Shown here one piece after another: positions 1 through 11,847 of a stretch of DNA of 64,000 nt. The notes beneath the pieces were generated by a model. The model ran no database searches. It was not told where the DNA came from and saw nothing but the letters and a program-made list of their open reading frames with translations. The DNA comes from Sepioteuthis lessoniana (lineage: Eukaryota; Mollusca; Cephalopoda; Myopsida; Loliginidae). The stretch covers positions 53,487,090 through 53,551,089 of the forward strand of contig OY757921.1 in assembly GCA_963585895.1 (NCBI GenBank), read 5' to 3'. The position numbers and the translations under genes were made by a program. Positions within the stretch are counted from its first letter, which is position 1, and every line of letters starts with the position of its first letter.

Positions 1-640
1 AATAATTTGTCAGTCTATTATTGAGACGCTTAACACTTAACCCATACGACTCTAGTTCCAACTCGGAATACAGTGAAAAATAGAAAAAAAATTATAAATA
101 AAAACATCTCCGTATTACACAAAGAAAAAACAACAAATAAAAACACCAAAGTCCTATATATAAAGCTCAACAAAGCTTCATTAAAAAAAACAACTTCAAA
201 TCTTGTAGTAATATTCTAAAATCCCTATAACAAATTTCCTCTAATTTTTCTCCCCTAGTCCTCTTACATCCGGTAAAAATTACATTAGATACGTAATTTG
301 AATATTTGCTCCCACGAAGATGGTTCAAGATAGGTCCGAAAATATTTCTAATAATAATAATTATATATATATATATATATATAAACCGAGGAGAAAATCC
401 AAGATATCAGAGTATCCAATTTGAGTACTCAATGCCAACGGTTATCCACATATAATTAATTTGGGATACATCAGAGTCACAAAATAAATATGAAGTAATT
501 AATATCTCTCATATATTAATTCTTTGTTTATTACGATTAACTTAACATTCGGCAAGTATATTTCTTCCAAATATAAATAACATGGATTTTTTTACGATAG
601 TTTCCATGATTAAAAAAAGAATTTTGTAAATTTATACCAG
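1..640. other. AT-rich DNA, nothing recognised
   Basis: No supported coding segment. It holds a short TA run at 361-382. Presumably intron or 3' flank of the host gene. Confidence 0.6.
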
Positions 641-644
641 CATT

Positions 645-1140
645 GAATTATCATTTACCGATAACACGAATTATATTATTTAATATTTATATTATGATAG
701 TTTCAACGGAAGTATGAATGCATATTTTATCTAAAATTTTAAATAAGTCATATGCCCCAACTAAACTTTTCCGGATTTTAGTATTTTCATTTAGTAGATG
801 TATCTAAATTAGGGTAAACGGTTTATTTTATTTAGTTTTTTAAAGGAATGTATAAACATTGTATCAAATATTAATAGATATATCTCCACTGTTAATAAAT
901 TTCTTGAATAAAAATTATGATAAAATATATTCGAAATCATTTTAATCAAAAAATTATTTTAATCCGAAAATTAAAGTCTTTTTCAAATTCTATTCTCGCC
1001 GGAATCAATTTATTAACATCCACAAAATTATTTTCGAATAACATCTGATCATCATCATCATCATGGACCAGAAATAAATTCATAATGGCTCCAAAGAAGT
1101 TAATCTTTTATTCTTATATATATATATATATATATTATAG
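645..1140. repeat. Dispersed repeat R1, copy 1
   Basis: About 480 bp of AT-rich DNA aligns along its length with 38338-38800 in the same orientation, including atgtataaacattgtat, tagatatatctccac and aacatctgat. Non-coding and unidentified. A TA run (1115-1135) follows it; the second copy instead follows a TA run. Confidence 0.65.
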
Positions 1141-1144
1141 ATTT

Positions 1145-4073
1145 TTCACCTCAGTTTAAACTGGGGGTCTTTCACTGGAGTTGGAGTGACAGCAAGTCTC
1201 CTCAAATCTCCAAGACTCTTCTCAGTATTCTAGCCGTTCTTAATAATGCAGTAGGTTGGAGGGTCTCCACTTGTCCCCGAACTTCCAAGTCTTCCAGTCC
1301 CTTTAATAAGCCTTTAGTTTCTGTACTGAAAGCACCAATCACAATTGGTATAATTGTCATCTTCATATTCTATAGTTTTTTTCAATTACCCAGCAAGGTC
1401 GTGGTACTTATCCTTCTTATCACATTCTTTCAGTTTTATTCTATGTTCAGCCGGGACAGCAAGGGTCGACAAATTTGAAAATTCTCTTTTTTATGATTAT
1501 TATTTGGTCTGGTCAAGATTAGGTGACTGTGTGTATGTCAAAATCCCATTGGAGTTTATGTGTGTCATTTTCAAGGACAGATGCTGGGTTGTGCATACAC
1601 CAGTTGTTCGTATGGTCAAATTTAAATTTCCTGCAAATCCCCCAGTGGATCACCTTGCCCACCCAGTCGTGTTTAGTCTTACACTCCTTCTGTGCTAATT
1701 TGTTGCATTCGCTCATAATGTGATCGATGATTTCATCTCCGTCACCATATAGCCTATATTTGCTATTTTGTTGGGTCTTTTCTATTCTCGCCTTGATATG
1801 ATTGGTTTTTATGGTGTTGGTTTGCACTATTAGGAGACATTCTGCTTCTCTCTTAAAGTTTCATTTTTTTAGCCACGTCCAGGTTTTTCGTCTGAGATGT
1901 TGTTTATTAGTCGTTTATAACGCCCATAGAGTTGTGTTTTTTCCAAATTTTGTTTCCTAGTTAGTATCATTCTTTTTTCCATCATATTATTAGTATCGTT
2001 TTTGATGGCTGTAATCAGTTCTCCTTCGTGTTTTTCAATGCGGTCTTCGAGTTGTTGTATCGATGCCTCAACGCTGTCTTCAGTGCTGGCAAGTCCTCTT
2101 CCTCCCTCTTTTCTTGATACATATAGTCAGTCAATATCGTCTCTCGGATGTAATGCCTAATGCATGGTCATCAGTTTTCTTGTTTTTTGGTCTATTTCTC
2201 TAAGTTCTTTACAGGTCCACTTCAAAAAAGGTCCAGAATATCTAACAAGGGGTACAGCCCAGGTATTTATTCTTTTCATAAGGTTTCTGCTATAGTTTAG
2301 TCTTGAGTAGTTGTTTTAGTTTTTAGTCTTCTTTTAGAATTTTGTCTTTCATTTCCACTTGTTTGATGGTATCACCCTCCAAGATCCTCAAGTATTTGTA
2401 AGTTTCCTCTTCTCCGAGCATTCTAATCTTGTCTTGATTTGGTAGTTCCATTCCGTTAGTCATATATCGTTTGCCACTTTTCATTACAAGCATGGCACAT
2501 TTTTTCTATGACAAATTCCATTTCTATGTCCGAACTGTATATTCTAACTGCATGTATTAGAGTTTCCAGTTGTTTTACATTTTTTGCCAATAGTTTGATT
2601 TCATCCGTGTACAGTAGGTGATTGATCTTTTCCTGCGATCTACTAAGTTTCTATCTGGCTGTACATTTTCTGAGTATGTGGTTAATTATAAATGATAGTA
2701 CATCTCATTAGAATATACATCTTTGAATTTTTGCTTCAGCTAAGCTTCTTCCTCCTGTTGTCAATTCTACTCTCCAGGTTTTCGTGGTTTTCTCGATAAA
2801 GTTTATGACTTCATGTGATATTTTCTATCTTTTGTGGTAGTTTATTATCCAGCTTTGCAGAACCATATCATATGCCTTTTTGTAATCAATCCAGGCTATA
2901 GTTAAATTTTTCCGTCTGGTCTTGCGCTCGTTTAGGATGTGCTTATCAATATAAAGTAACTCTACTGTGCCTCTGGATCCTTTGCTGCATCCTTTCTGTT
3001 CTTCGAGGAAAAATCCGCAGCTTGTTAGCGAGTTATAAATCTATTCCCTTAATTGTGTTTTTAGTATTTTCCATATCATCTGTAGGCAAGTTATGGGTCT
3101 GTAATTGTTTGGGGCGGTTATTTTGCCTGGGTCCTTTTGGATCAATGTTGTCCTTCCTTTGATCATCCATTCGAGTACGTATATTCTTTGTTGGCATTTG
3201 TTGATTTTAGTGCTAGTTTGTCGTAAATGGAGGTAAATTTCTTGAAACAGAAACCATGTACTCCATAATGGCCTGGCGTTTTCAAGTTTGATAAATTTCT
3301 TTAGTGTCATTTTGAGTAAATCGATGAATATTTCCGCTTTCGGGGCATTATCGAGCCCTTCTAGTTCTCTTGTCATATTGTTTATCCATTCAGCCTTTTC
3401 GTTATGTTTTTGGTTGACATATTTATGTCCAAAATCGTTCGGTTTCTTTTGCAAACTGTGGTTGGTATGTTTTCATGTCCTCTTCTCCCAATTGTTGATA
3501 GAATTTTCTTTCGTTTTTTGGAATGTCCAATTTTGTCTGTATCCTTTTACCCTTTGTAGCTATCTCTTTAATATTCCTTCTTTCGCCTGTACTTTCTGGT
3601 TCATTTCCTCAAGTTGTATTGTTATTTTTCCTGTATTGCCTTTTCCTTTTTTTTTCCCTACATATTCATGCGTTTTTCCTATGTTTTACCATTTTGGCCT
3701 GTTTTCGTAGATTTTTTATCTGCATTCCACTGGAAAATCTCATCCTGGTTTTGATTTTTCTTTCCTGCTTTTTGAAGGGATCCGAATTTACTCGCAAACT
3801 AATTTCGCTCCTGCATATATTAATTCACTTAAATCAGTTATATTATTCGTTGATATAAATGTTAATACTTGTTTTGTTTTTTTATTCATTTCAGTCATAA
3901 CTGTTCTCCATTCTGTGTTTCTAACTGATGGTAAGGTAAGCTTTTCACTGTTCATAATTCTCTTTATATTTTCTACATTTATCTTTTGTTCTTGTGATAA
4001 TGATTGTTCTGGGATGTTTGGTTGTATGGAGTTTTCATTTTCTGTAGTTGGTGATTAATTTTGGTTGGGCTGT
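1145..4073 (-). mobile_element. Family A LINE, 3' and central part
   Basis: Decayed non-LTR retrotransposon on the minus strand. Reading from 4073 down: an N-terminal segment with NVENIKRIMNSEKLTLPS, an RT region at 3450-2350 with PNNYRPITCLQMIWKI and WIDYKKAYDMV, and a C-terminal zinc-finger-like CRLYGDGDEIIDHIMSEC near 1760. Many stops and frameshifts interrupt it. The same family recurs at 40.7-44.8, 56.5-57.8 and 60.3-64.0 kb. I recognise the family as a common animal LINE but do not assign a clade. Its 5' piece lies at 6997-7270, cut off by an insertion. Confidence 0.85.
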
Positions 4074-5437
4074 CCGTTTCCAGAAGTGTTTTAAAGAGGT
4101 CAGTAAAATTTATTCTACGAAACTGTTCATTTAAAAAATGAATTTATTTGATTTAAAATAGTTCTGTCTTAAATCTCCGCTGTGTTATGTGTTCTTAAAT
4201 GAAGAATGAAAATGACTAATTCTGAGACTAATTTTCTGGAAAACTGAACTTTTGGACGACGAAATTCTAAATTTAAAAAAAAATAAAATGAACAAAAAAA
4301 AACACACCTCAAATGTAGCTTAACGCTTGCTAAGACTAACCTTAAAAAGAAAGATTATACCTTCCTTGCTTCCCCCTCCCCTTCGCTGATAGTGACAGGA
4401 TAGTGGATTAGGAGTTTAACTGCAAGTAAAATTAGTAATAATTCTAGCTAGCATTTGTTAAAATGGAAGGCAAATTTGGAAGTCATCCGTTTCCAGAAGT
4501 GTTTCAAAGCGTTCTGTAAAATTTATTCTACTAAATTGTTCATTTAAAATAATTGATTTAAAATAGTTTTGTCTTAAACCTCCGCTTTATTATGTGTTCT
4601 TAATTGAAAAATGAAAATGACTAATTCAGAGACTAATTTTCAGGAAAACTGAACTTTTGGTCGACGAAAAACTAAATTTACAAGAAAAAAAAAAAAAAAA
4701 AAGACACATCAAATGTAGCTTAACACGTGCTAAGAAGAACCCTTAAAAGAAAGATAGTACCTTCCTTGCTCCCCCCCTTCGATGACCGTGATAGGATAGT
4801 GGAATAGGAGTTTAAATGCTAGTAAAATTAGTAATAATTCTAGTCATTATTTGTTAAAAAAGAAGGCAAATTTGGAAGTCATCCGTTTCCAGAAGTGTTA
4901 CAAAGTGGTCAGTAAAACTTATTCTACGAAACTGTTCATTTAAAAAAATGAATATATTTGATTTAAAATAGTTCTGTCTTAAATATCCGCTGTATTATGT
5001 GTTCTTAAATGAAGAATGAAAATTACAATTTTGAGACTAATTTTCAGGAAAACTGAACTTTTGGACGACGAAATTCTAAATTTACAAAAATAAAAGGAAC
5101 AAAAAAAAAACACACCTCAAATGTTGCTTAACACGTGCTAAGAAGAACCCTTAAAAGAAAGATTGTACCTTCCTTGCACCCCCCACACACACACTCTTTC
5201 GTTCTCCGTGATAGGATAGTGGAATAGGAGTTTAAATGCTAGTAAAATTAGTAATAATTCTAGCGAGCATTTGTTAAAATAGAAGGCAAATTTGGAAGTC
5301 ATCCGTTTCCAGAAGTGTTTCAAAGAGGTCAATAAAATTTATTCTACTAAACTGTTCATTCAAAAAAATGCATATATTTGATTTAAAATAGTTCTATCTT
5401 AAATTTCCGCTGTATTATGTGTTCTTAAATGAAGAAT
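4074..5437. repeat. Tandem array, ~410-bp unit, 3.3 copies
   Basis: Units begin at 4074, 4487, 4883 and 5303 with the marker ccgtttccagaagtgtt; the last stops near 5437. Spacings are 413, 396 and 420 bp. Each unit carries a gaaaactgaacttttgg stretch, an A-rich run and a C-rich stretch after accttccttgc. Copies differ by small indels, mostly in the A and C runs. It is not a CRISPR array: units are long, there are no spacers. It starts exactly where the family A LINE is interrupted. Confidence 0.85.
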
Positions 5438-5629
5438 ATAATGTATTCTAAATGTAAAGATATGTTTTGCAGTAAATCCAAATTGAATATATTACTCTGT
5501 TCGAATGTATTAGTATACACAGCAAACAGGTTTTGAATCTTTTCTAAAATCTTAGAAGTCCCAGTTTGCCCACCCCCATATCAGTTAATAATAAAACAAA
5601 GCAACACAGTCTATAATCAAAATAGGATA

Positions 5630-6996
5630 GAAAGATGGATGAAGAGAAGCATCCTTCCTTTCCCTAAAAAGGGCGACCTCGGATTAGCCAAGAACTACCG
5701 AGGTATATCACTTACATCCATAGCAGCCAAAATCTACAATGCCCTACTACGAAACCGCATAGAACCCAAAATAGACAACATCCTTAGAAAAAACCAAAAT
5801 GGCTTCCGAAGAAATAGATCAACAAACTCACAAATATTGACCATCCGTAGAATCCTTGAAGGCGTACGGGCAAAAAACCTACAGGTGACATTACTATTTA
5901 TCGACTTTACCAAGGCTTTTGATTCCATACACAGAGGGAAGATGGAACAAATCCTACTAGCATACGGCCTACCAAAAGAAACTGTAGCAGCAATAACGAT
6001 TCTCTATAGAAACACCAAAGTGAAAGTGCGTTCACCAGATGGAGACACAGAATACTTCGACATTTTTGCAGGAGTTCTACAGAGAGACACGCTATCCCCA
6101 TACCACTTTCTCATCTGTCTAGACTACGTGCTAAGCACGTAGTCTAGACAGACGTCGATCGACAAAATGAGAGAAAATGGCTTCGAGCTGACAAAGAAAA
6201 GAAGAAGAAAGTACCCCGCAAGAACAATTATCGACGCCAACTACGCCGATGACATAGCGTTACTAGCGAATACACCTAACCAAGCCGAAACGCTACTGCA
6301 TAGTTTGGAACGGGCCGCCGCAGGCATTGGCCTCCATGTCAATGCACCTAAAACTGAAGATATGTGCTACAACCAAACAGGTGACATTTCCACACTAGAG
6401 GGAACCTCCCTGAAACTAGTAGACAAATTCACCTACCTCGGAAGCAGCGTCTCATAAACCGATAAAGACATCGACACGCGACTAAAGAAAGCATGGACAG
6501 CTGTCGATAGGCTCTCGATCATATGGAAATCAGACCTGACCGATAAAATGAAGCTGTTTCTTCCAGGCAGCGGTCGCATCGATATTGCTATGTGGATGCA
6601 CTACTTGGACGCTAACTAAACGGCTGAAGAAGAAGCTAGACGGCAATTACACAAGAATGTTGAGAGCAATATTAAACAAGTCCTGGCGGCAACACCCCAC
6701 AAGACACCAGCTGTACGGCCACTTGCCTCCCATCACGAAAACTATACAAGTTAGACGAGCCAGACACGCAGGACACTGCTGGAGAAGCAAGGACGAACTC
6801 ATCAGTGATGTACTCCTATGGACCCCCGCATATGGCCGGGCAAAAGCAGAATGACCAGCTCGAACATACATACAGCAGCTACGTGAGGATACGGGATGTA
6901 GCCCTGAAGACCTGCCAGAGGCGATGAATAATAGGGAGAAGTGGTGAGAGAGGGTCAGGGATATCCGTGCTAGTGGCACGACATGATGATGATGAT
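5630..6996 (+). mobile_element. RTE-like LINE, 5'-truncated RT to 3' end
   Basis: Reverse transcriptase from KRSILPFPKKGDLGLAKNYR through FVDF-type TKAFDSIHRGKMEQ, the Y-A-D-D box (NYADDIALLAN at ~6240), FTYLGSSVS, the RHAGHCWRSKDELISDVLL stretch and a 3' tail of ATG repeats (6983-6996). Frames are broken: a foldback at 6114-6152 introduces a stop, another stop ends the frame at 6457, and the end has lost frame. The short-repeat tail and RT type suggest RTE, though clade is inference. It shares its insertion site with the tandem array upstream. Confidence 0.82.
6114..6152. repeat. Perfect foldback, 19-bp arms, 1-nt spacer
   Basis: Arms 6114-6132 and 6134-6152 are exact reverse complements. 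The left arm is ordinary RT coding (ICLDYVL); the right arm is an inverted copy placed before the resumed coding TSIDKMRENGF. Confidence 0.9.
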
Positions 6997-7270
6997 TTGT
7001 TGAGTATGGTACTCTATTATTACTTTTTTGATTATTTATTTTCTGGTGTATTTCTATTATTTCAAGGTCAGAAAACCAACCTTTCTTTATTATTGTTTTG
7101 ACTTATTCACCAAGTCTTTGACTAGTTGTCTGAAAATTAGAACATTCTTGTCAGATCTGGATCATTCTTTTCCTATATCCTCTTTGTGTAGGGTTGCTCC
7201 TAAAATAGCAGTGTAGTGTAAGTCGGTTGTCTTCCCTAGTCCATGCTTTGCATTTACGTCTCTGGTTGGT
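6997..7270 (-). mobile_element. Family A LINE, 5' piece
   Basis: The minus strand reads NAKHGLGKTTDLHYTAILGA near 7230 and YQKINNQ..NNRVPYSTN just before 6997, which continues into Q-P-N at 4073. The similar minus-strand segment at 60400-60720 is the same part of another copy. Confidence 0.65.
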
Positions 7271-9329
7271 ATTATTATTATTTAAAATGAAAATAGAATT
7301 CCTATCATTCTGTAAAAATTAGAATTGAGTATAATCAGTTACAATCAAAAGTTGAGCACTTTCGTTTGTCACTGATTACATTCAATTTTTATTCATACAT
7401 AAAACTACAAAATATACGCGCAACATATCCTGAGGCACGTGAAAATATGTCATGTGATTTAATCTTTTGCAAAATTACAAAGTAAGCGTTTAACTTCAAG
7501 TAGACATTTTATTTTTCCATCTCCAATTATTTTATGGCAACGCGTTCGGAAATCGTGTGGATATTTACATTTTTGTGTAATTGCTAAGAGGACTTTTTGA
7601 GGGTGCACAGTATCCTATCAGATAGGAATATTTTTAAACAGATTCATATACTCATAGATGTACCCTAACAAGTACTACGAATATGGAGTAGAGTGACTCT
7701 GGGAGTAATGACAAGGAAGAGGCACACCAGACTCACCAGATCTTCGGAAATGAAGGTTTATCATCTATTGTTATACTTAGGACACCAATACGGAATCAGA
7801 CTTTTCTGCAGAGTGTACTCTTTGAGTATTGTAAATCCGGCCATCAAACCAGATTATTCGAATTAGGAAAAAGGATTTTGATATATAAATATATGAGAGA
7901 GAGAGAGAGAAAGAGAGTGAGAGAGAGAGAGAGAGAGAGACAGAATGAATTGTAGGGTTTCGCTTTTCTTTTTAACTTATTTCCCATTTTGAAATAAAGA
8001 CATTTGGGAGAAAAGGAATGGTCAGAGTTAAAAAAAACAAAAAACACTGAAATTTATACGTAATGGTTCTCTACTTATCGTAAAATGCAATGTGCAAGTT
8101 AATGTTTTAAACCTAAAAAAATTCTACAATATTCAGAGAAGAATAATACGGCAGAAATAAAATCAAAATATCTACATTTCTATCATGGATAATGCTTGAA
8201 TACTCTATGATATATCAAGATGTACGACGGGTTTTAATGGGTTAGATATTAATAAATTAATAACGATGGATACTATAGATATCTTTAGACTGTAAAACCC
8301 TTTTTATTATATTCCAAGAAACGTTTTAACGAGTTAGATTTTATTTAAGTTTAATCTTTCAGCAACATATATATCATACCCAATGTGTGAAAATCCGAGT
8401 AGTAATGAACATAACGTTTCACATTTAACACATGAGTAAAGCATTCAAATATAAATATTTTTATATGTAAAGTGATTTAACTCTTACTTTTTAATAATAC
8501 CAACAATATATAAATATATAATTCATCATTTTATGCTGTCAAAACTGAACGAAAAAAAGTCATTTTTGAATAATAAATCAAAATGCTTAAGACGGATATG
8601 CTATTATCAGAAATTTATTGAATTAGTTTGACAGAATAAAGAATTATTTTGTTAAATGAATTTTACAGAAAAACGATTTGTAATGTTCGATGACGCTTCC
8701 AAAATTAGAACATTATTCTCTTTATATTTTTTGTGGGTTGAACTCATTTTCTTATATTCAAGATTACTTTTTGGGACGTTTGGGGATCCTATCCAGAGTT
8801 TCTGCAAAAAAGAGTGAAAATCATCTATTTACAATCATAATACCATCACAATATGCATCAAAACAGTTCATAATAAAAATTCCTTCATTATGACTTTTTA
8901 GAATAAAACCATAAGGATATACCAAGTTTGTTATTTTTATGTAATTTATTCTACATTAAGCGAAGAAATATAAAATTGCACCATTGTAGTTTATATTATT
9001 GTAGTAAATCCAAAGTCATCATCCTACAGAAATGCTAGTGATAAATATAGTCATCAGACTTTTGAGAAATTAATATGTTACTGGCCCCACTAAAATTCTG
9101 TTGAGTCAGTCTTGTCTTAGACTTTGTTCTATCATCATAAAAATCGTTAATAAACATTGCATTATTTTATTATATAATCGCTTTAATTGTGCTAATGACG
9201 TTAGGAATTACACGGTGACTTACATTCACTTACATCATACACATTCCAAAAGCAATTTTCAGAAAATATGCCATCAGCTATGCTTAGATATTACTACATT
9301 TATATTTGACAAATATAAAATCAATTTAC
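7271..9329. other. AT-rich DNA, no gene seen
   Basis: Intron or 3' flank. Contains an AG-rich simple repeat (7893-7940). No exon with both splice signals and a recognisable domain was found. Confidence 0.5.
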
Positions 9330-9545
9330 CGTAATAAATCAACTCTTCATCACCAGTGAGACCATAAGATTTTCGTGTGGTGTGTGTGACGCTACACTCT
9401 TTATCGTTAGCAGAATATTCCATGGCTTTACACTTGTGTTTCTTACATAGTTTTCTGCAGTCCGCTAATGTTTTCACATGTGCATATTCCGCCAAATGAA
9501 TGCATGTAAAGATTGAGGCTCCACGGATGACAATATTCTTGGATT
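9330..9545 (-). CDS. Exon: PAN/apple domain 2
   Basis: 216-nt phase 1-1 exon, acceptor atctttaaag, donor gtaaat. It starts ESKNIVIRGASIFTC and contains CRKLCKKHKCKAMEYS and ECSVTHTTRKS, ending EELIYYG. The cysteine-helix-cysteine pattern and the following aromatic strand fit PAN. Because it ends in a donor in phase 1, the gene continues toward position 1 or beyond; I found no convincing further exon in 1-9329. Confidence 0.88.
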
Positions 9546-9870
9546 CTTTAAAGATGCAATGTTAAATAGATATAACAAAAGCGATAAAAATCATAAGAGT
9601 GAAATATACCGAAGATAACGACATGAAAAATTTACATTAAAGATTCATACATCTAATCATAGCAAATTTTACTGAAATGTTTGAATATATACTGATATTT
9701 CAACTGCAAGTTCGATTACGATTGAAATTTTATAATTGTATTTTTCATTTGGTAAAAATATGACTAAAATTTTTTTGAGAACCATAACCAAGGCTGTTCT
9801 GGTAAGTCTGTGTCTAAGACAGACGATTTTTGCTGACTAAAATCGCAATTGTGAATTGAATTACTACGAC

Positions 9871-10060
9871 CAGAAAATCCGGCGAACACTTGCGCGTGAC
9901 ATACGAAAACACTGGATAACTGTTTCAACCTTATTAGGTCTCATCAGCAGTGTATACCGTGATCTCCTCGACTAGAGATCGAACTAGTGACTACAGAATG
10001 CAGAGCCGAAACTCTACCACTGAGCCATCAATCCACATCACACACAAGGGATGCCAAATT
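9871..10060 (-). mobile_element. tRNA-derived SINE, left member of an inverted pair
   Basis: Minus-strand reading has a tRNA-like head: tggctcagtggtagag (A-box region) and agttcgatctc (B-box), then a body with gatgagacctaataagg and gaaacagttatcc. Nearly the same sequence occurs in plus orientation at 10150-10345. Confidence 0.75.
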
Positions 10061-10149
10061 AAATTGCCATGGTAATTGTCCTCTATTAAGAGTACGGATA
10101 TAACTTGCCAGGCACATTCAGATTAATTGGCCACCCAATTATCATGACT

Positions 10150-10345
10150 AGATAATTTGGCGTTATTTGCGTGTGATGTGGATTGGTGGCTCAATGGTAG
10201 AGTTTTGTCTCTGCATTCTGTGGCCACTGGTTAGATCTCTATTGGAGGAGGTCACAGTACACATTGCTGATGTGACCTAATAAGGTCGAAACAGTTGTCC
10301 AATGTTTCCGTATGTCGTGCGCAAATGTTCGCAGGATTTTTGGTT
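10150..10345 (+). mobile_element. tRNA-derived SINE, right member of an inverted pair
   Basis: Carries gtggctcaatggtagag and a mutated B-box (ggttagatctc), followed by the same body as the left copy (cctaataaggtcgaaacag). The arms are about 190 bp and ~85-90% alike by eye, separated by ~90 bp whose edges also pair. Confidence 0.75.
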
Positions 10346-10665
10346 CTGGTAATTAAAAAAACTTGCAAAGAATAAAATTCCTCCAATAATTTCCAGTAAT
10401 GTCTCTCCTGTTTATTTTCTGCATTTTACTTCTAGGCAAAGCGGTTGCATATTCATTAATACAAATTCACTTAGCTTCCTTAAAACAAGAGATTTTGAAG
10501 GCATTAGTGTGTGAAAATTGGCATTAATATAAAACATAAAATACCCAATAATTAAGCTACGAGAGAAGGGATTTAAACAAAATCTATCATTTAGCTGTTT
10601 TCATCAGTTGATCCCAGAAGCATTTGAAGAATAGAATGAATTTCGAATCTTTTTCAAGGAATGTA

Positions 10666-11845
10666 TTAGGTTGTTCGGAAAATACTTTCTGATTTTAGGA
10701 TGAACTAAGTTGAACAACTTAGTTCATCCTAAAATCAGAAAGAAATAAAAATCTAATAGCACTCGTATAAACAGAATCATATTCATAATGATAAAAGTGC
10801 TCCATTTCTTAATTTTCTATCACTTCTTTTAGAAGATGATTTTGAAATTTATATACCCTCTAATCATGATTATAAAAAAAGAAGTTATCTGTTTTGTGAA
10901 TGAGTTTAAATATGTTTATAATACCTCACAAACCACTGCAAATATCACAAGATCGTAGGGTGAAGGATTTGCCTGTAATCGAACAGAACGACACTACTTT
11001 CAAAAGGTTCGTTGTGGTGACACGAATCTTGAAAATCAAGAGGGTAGAAGTCGTCCGTCGGCAATCGACGAGCAAGATGTAAAAACTTCTTGAGGAAAGC
11101 GTATGTCAGTTGTCAGAGATATATCTCGGCAATGGGTGTCAGCATTTTAACGATATCTGATCATGTAAAAAATTGACAATGTGATAGTCGATAAATGGGT
11201 TCCACGTGAACTTAGTGGAAGTCAAAGAGCTCAGTTGTTTAAAGTTTTTTCGATGCTCTGGAACTCAAATGATTCATTTCTTTATCGAATTGTGACTTCT
11301 TACTTTACATTGATCCTTTATAACAAACAATCGGTTCAAGACCTTGATTTTGACGAGGAACACAATCACTTACCTAAAAAAATTTGCATGAGCAAAAGAT
11401 TATGTTGACGGTCTGGTGTTTTCCATTGCTATTTTTAATCTAAGAAGAGTATCACAGAGAAAGTTTACTGCCAGAAATTGATTAAAATGCATATTCATTT
11501 AAGCAAAAAGGAACCTGTACAGATTATTCAAAGGTCAATTTTGCGTTATGACAATTCTCGACTACATGTTGCCAGAAGCTCACTGACTTGGAATATCAGA
11601 CTACTTCACATTCACCATGTTCTCCTGATCAGTCAACCACTGAATATAATTGTTTCACGCAAAAGGACACTTTTCTTTTTTTTCTTTTTTTTTATTCCAA
11701 AAAGCATTTTTTCCCGAGAAGTGTTCTTAATCTGTCTCAGAAATCTACTGATGTCTTATGATTATATTTGACTGATTAAAACACGGTCACATTTATGGAT
11801 ATAAAGTTAATTCTAAAACCGGACACAATTTTACAAACAACGTAA
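10666..11845 (+). mobile_element. SETMAR-type mariner, decayed
   Basis: 1180-bp element flanked by TA (10664-10665, 11846-11847). The 5' terminal repeat begins ttaggttgttcggaaaat; the 3' end is acaaacaacgtaa. Coding remnants in shifting frames: GDTNLENQEGRSRPSAIDEQ near 11020, DKWVPRELSGSQRAQLFKV near 11190 and ILRYDNSRLHVARSS near 11540, matching the DNA-binding and catalytic regions of mariner transposases. The first catalytic Asp is lost (TSYF where TCDE is usual), the second kept (YDN), and the third replaced by Glu in SPDQSTTEY. Confidence 0.82.
10685..10742. repeat. Perfect foldback, 28-bp arms, 2-nt spacer
   Basis: Arms 10685-10712 and 10715-10742 pair exactly. It starts within the 5' terminal inverted repeat of the mariner, so the inverted copy duplicated terminal-repeat sequence. 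Confidence 0.92.
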
Positions 11846-11847
11846 TA

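Noticed and set aside
4074..5437. CRISPR or short tandem satellite
   Set aside because: Units are ~410 bp without spacers; ordinary tandem duplication of a long unit.
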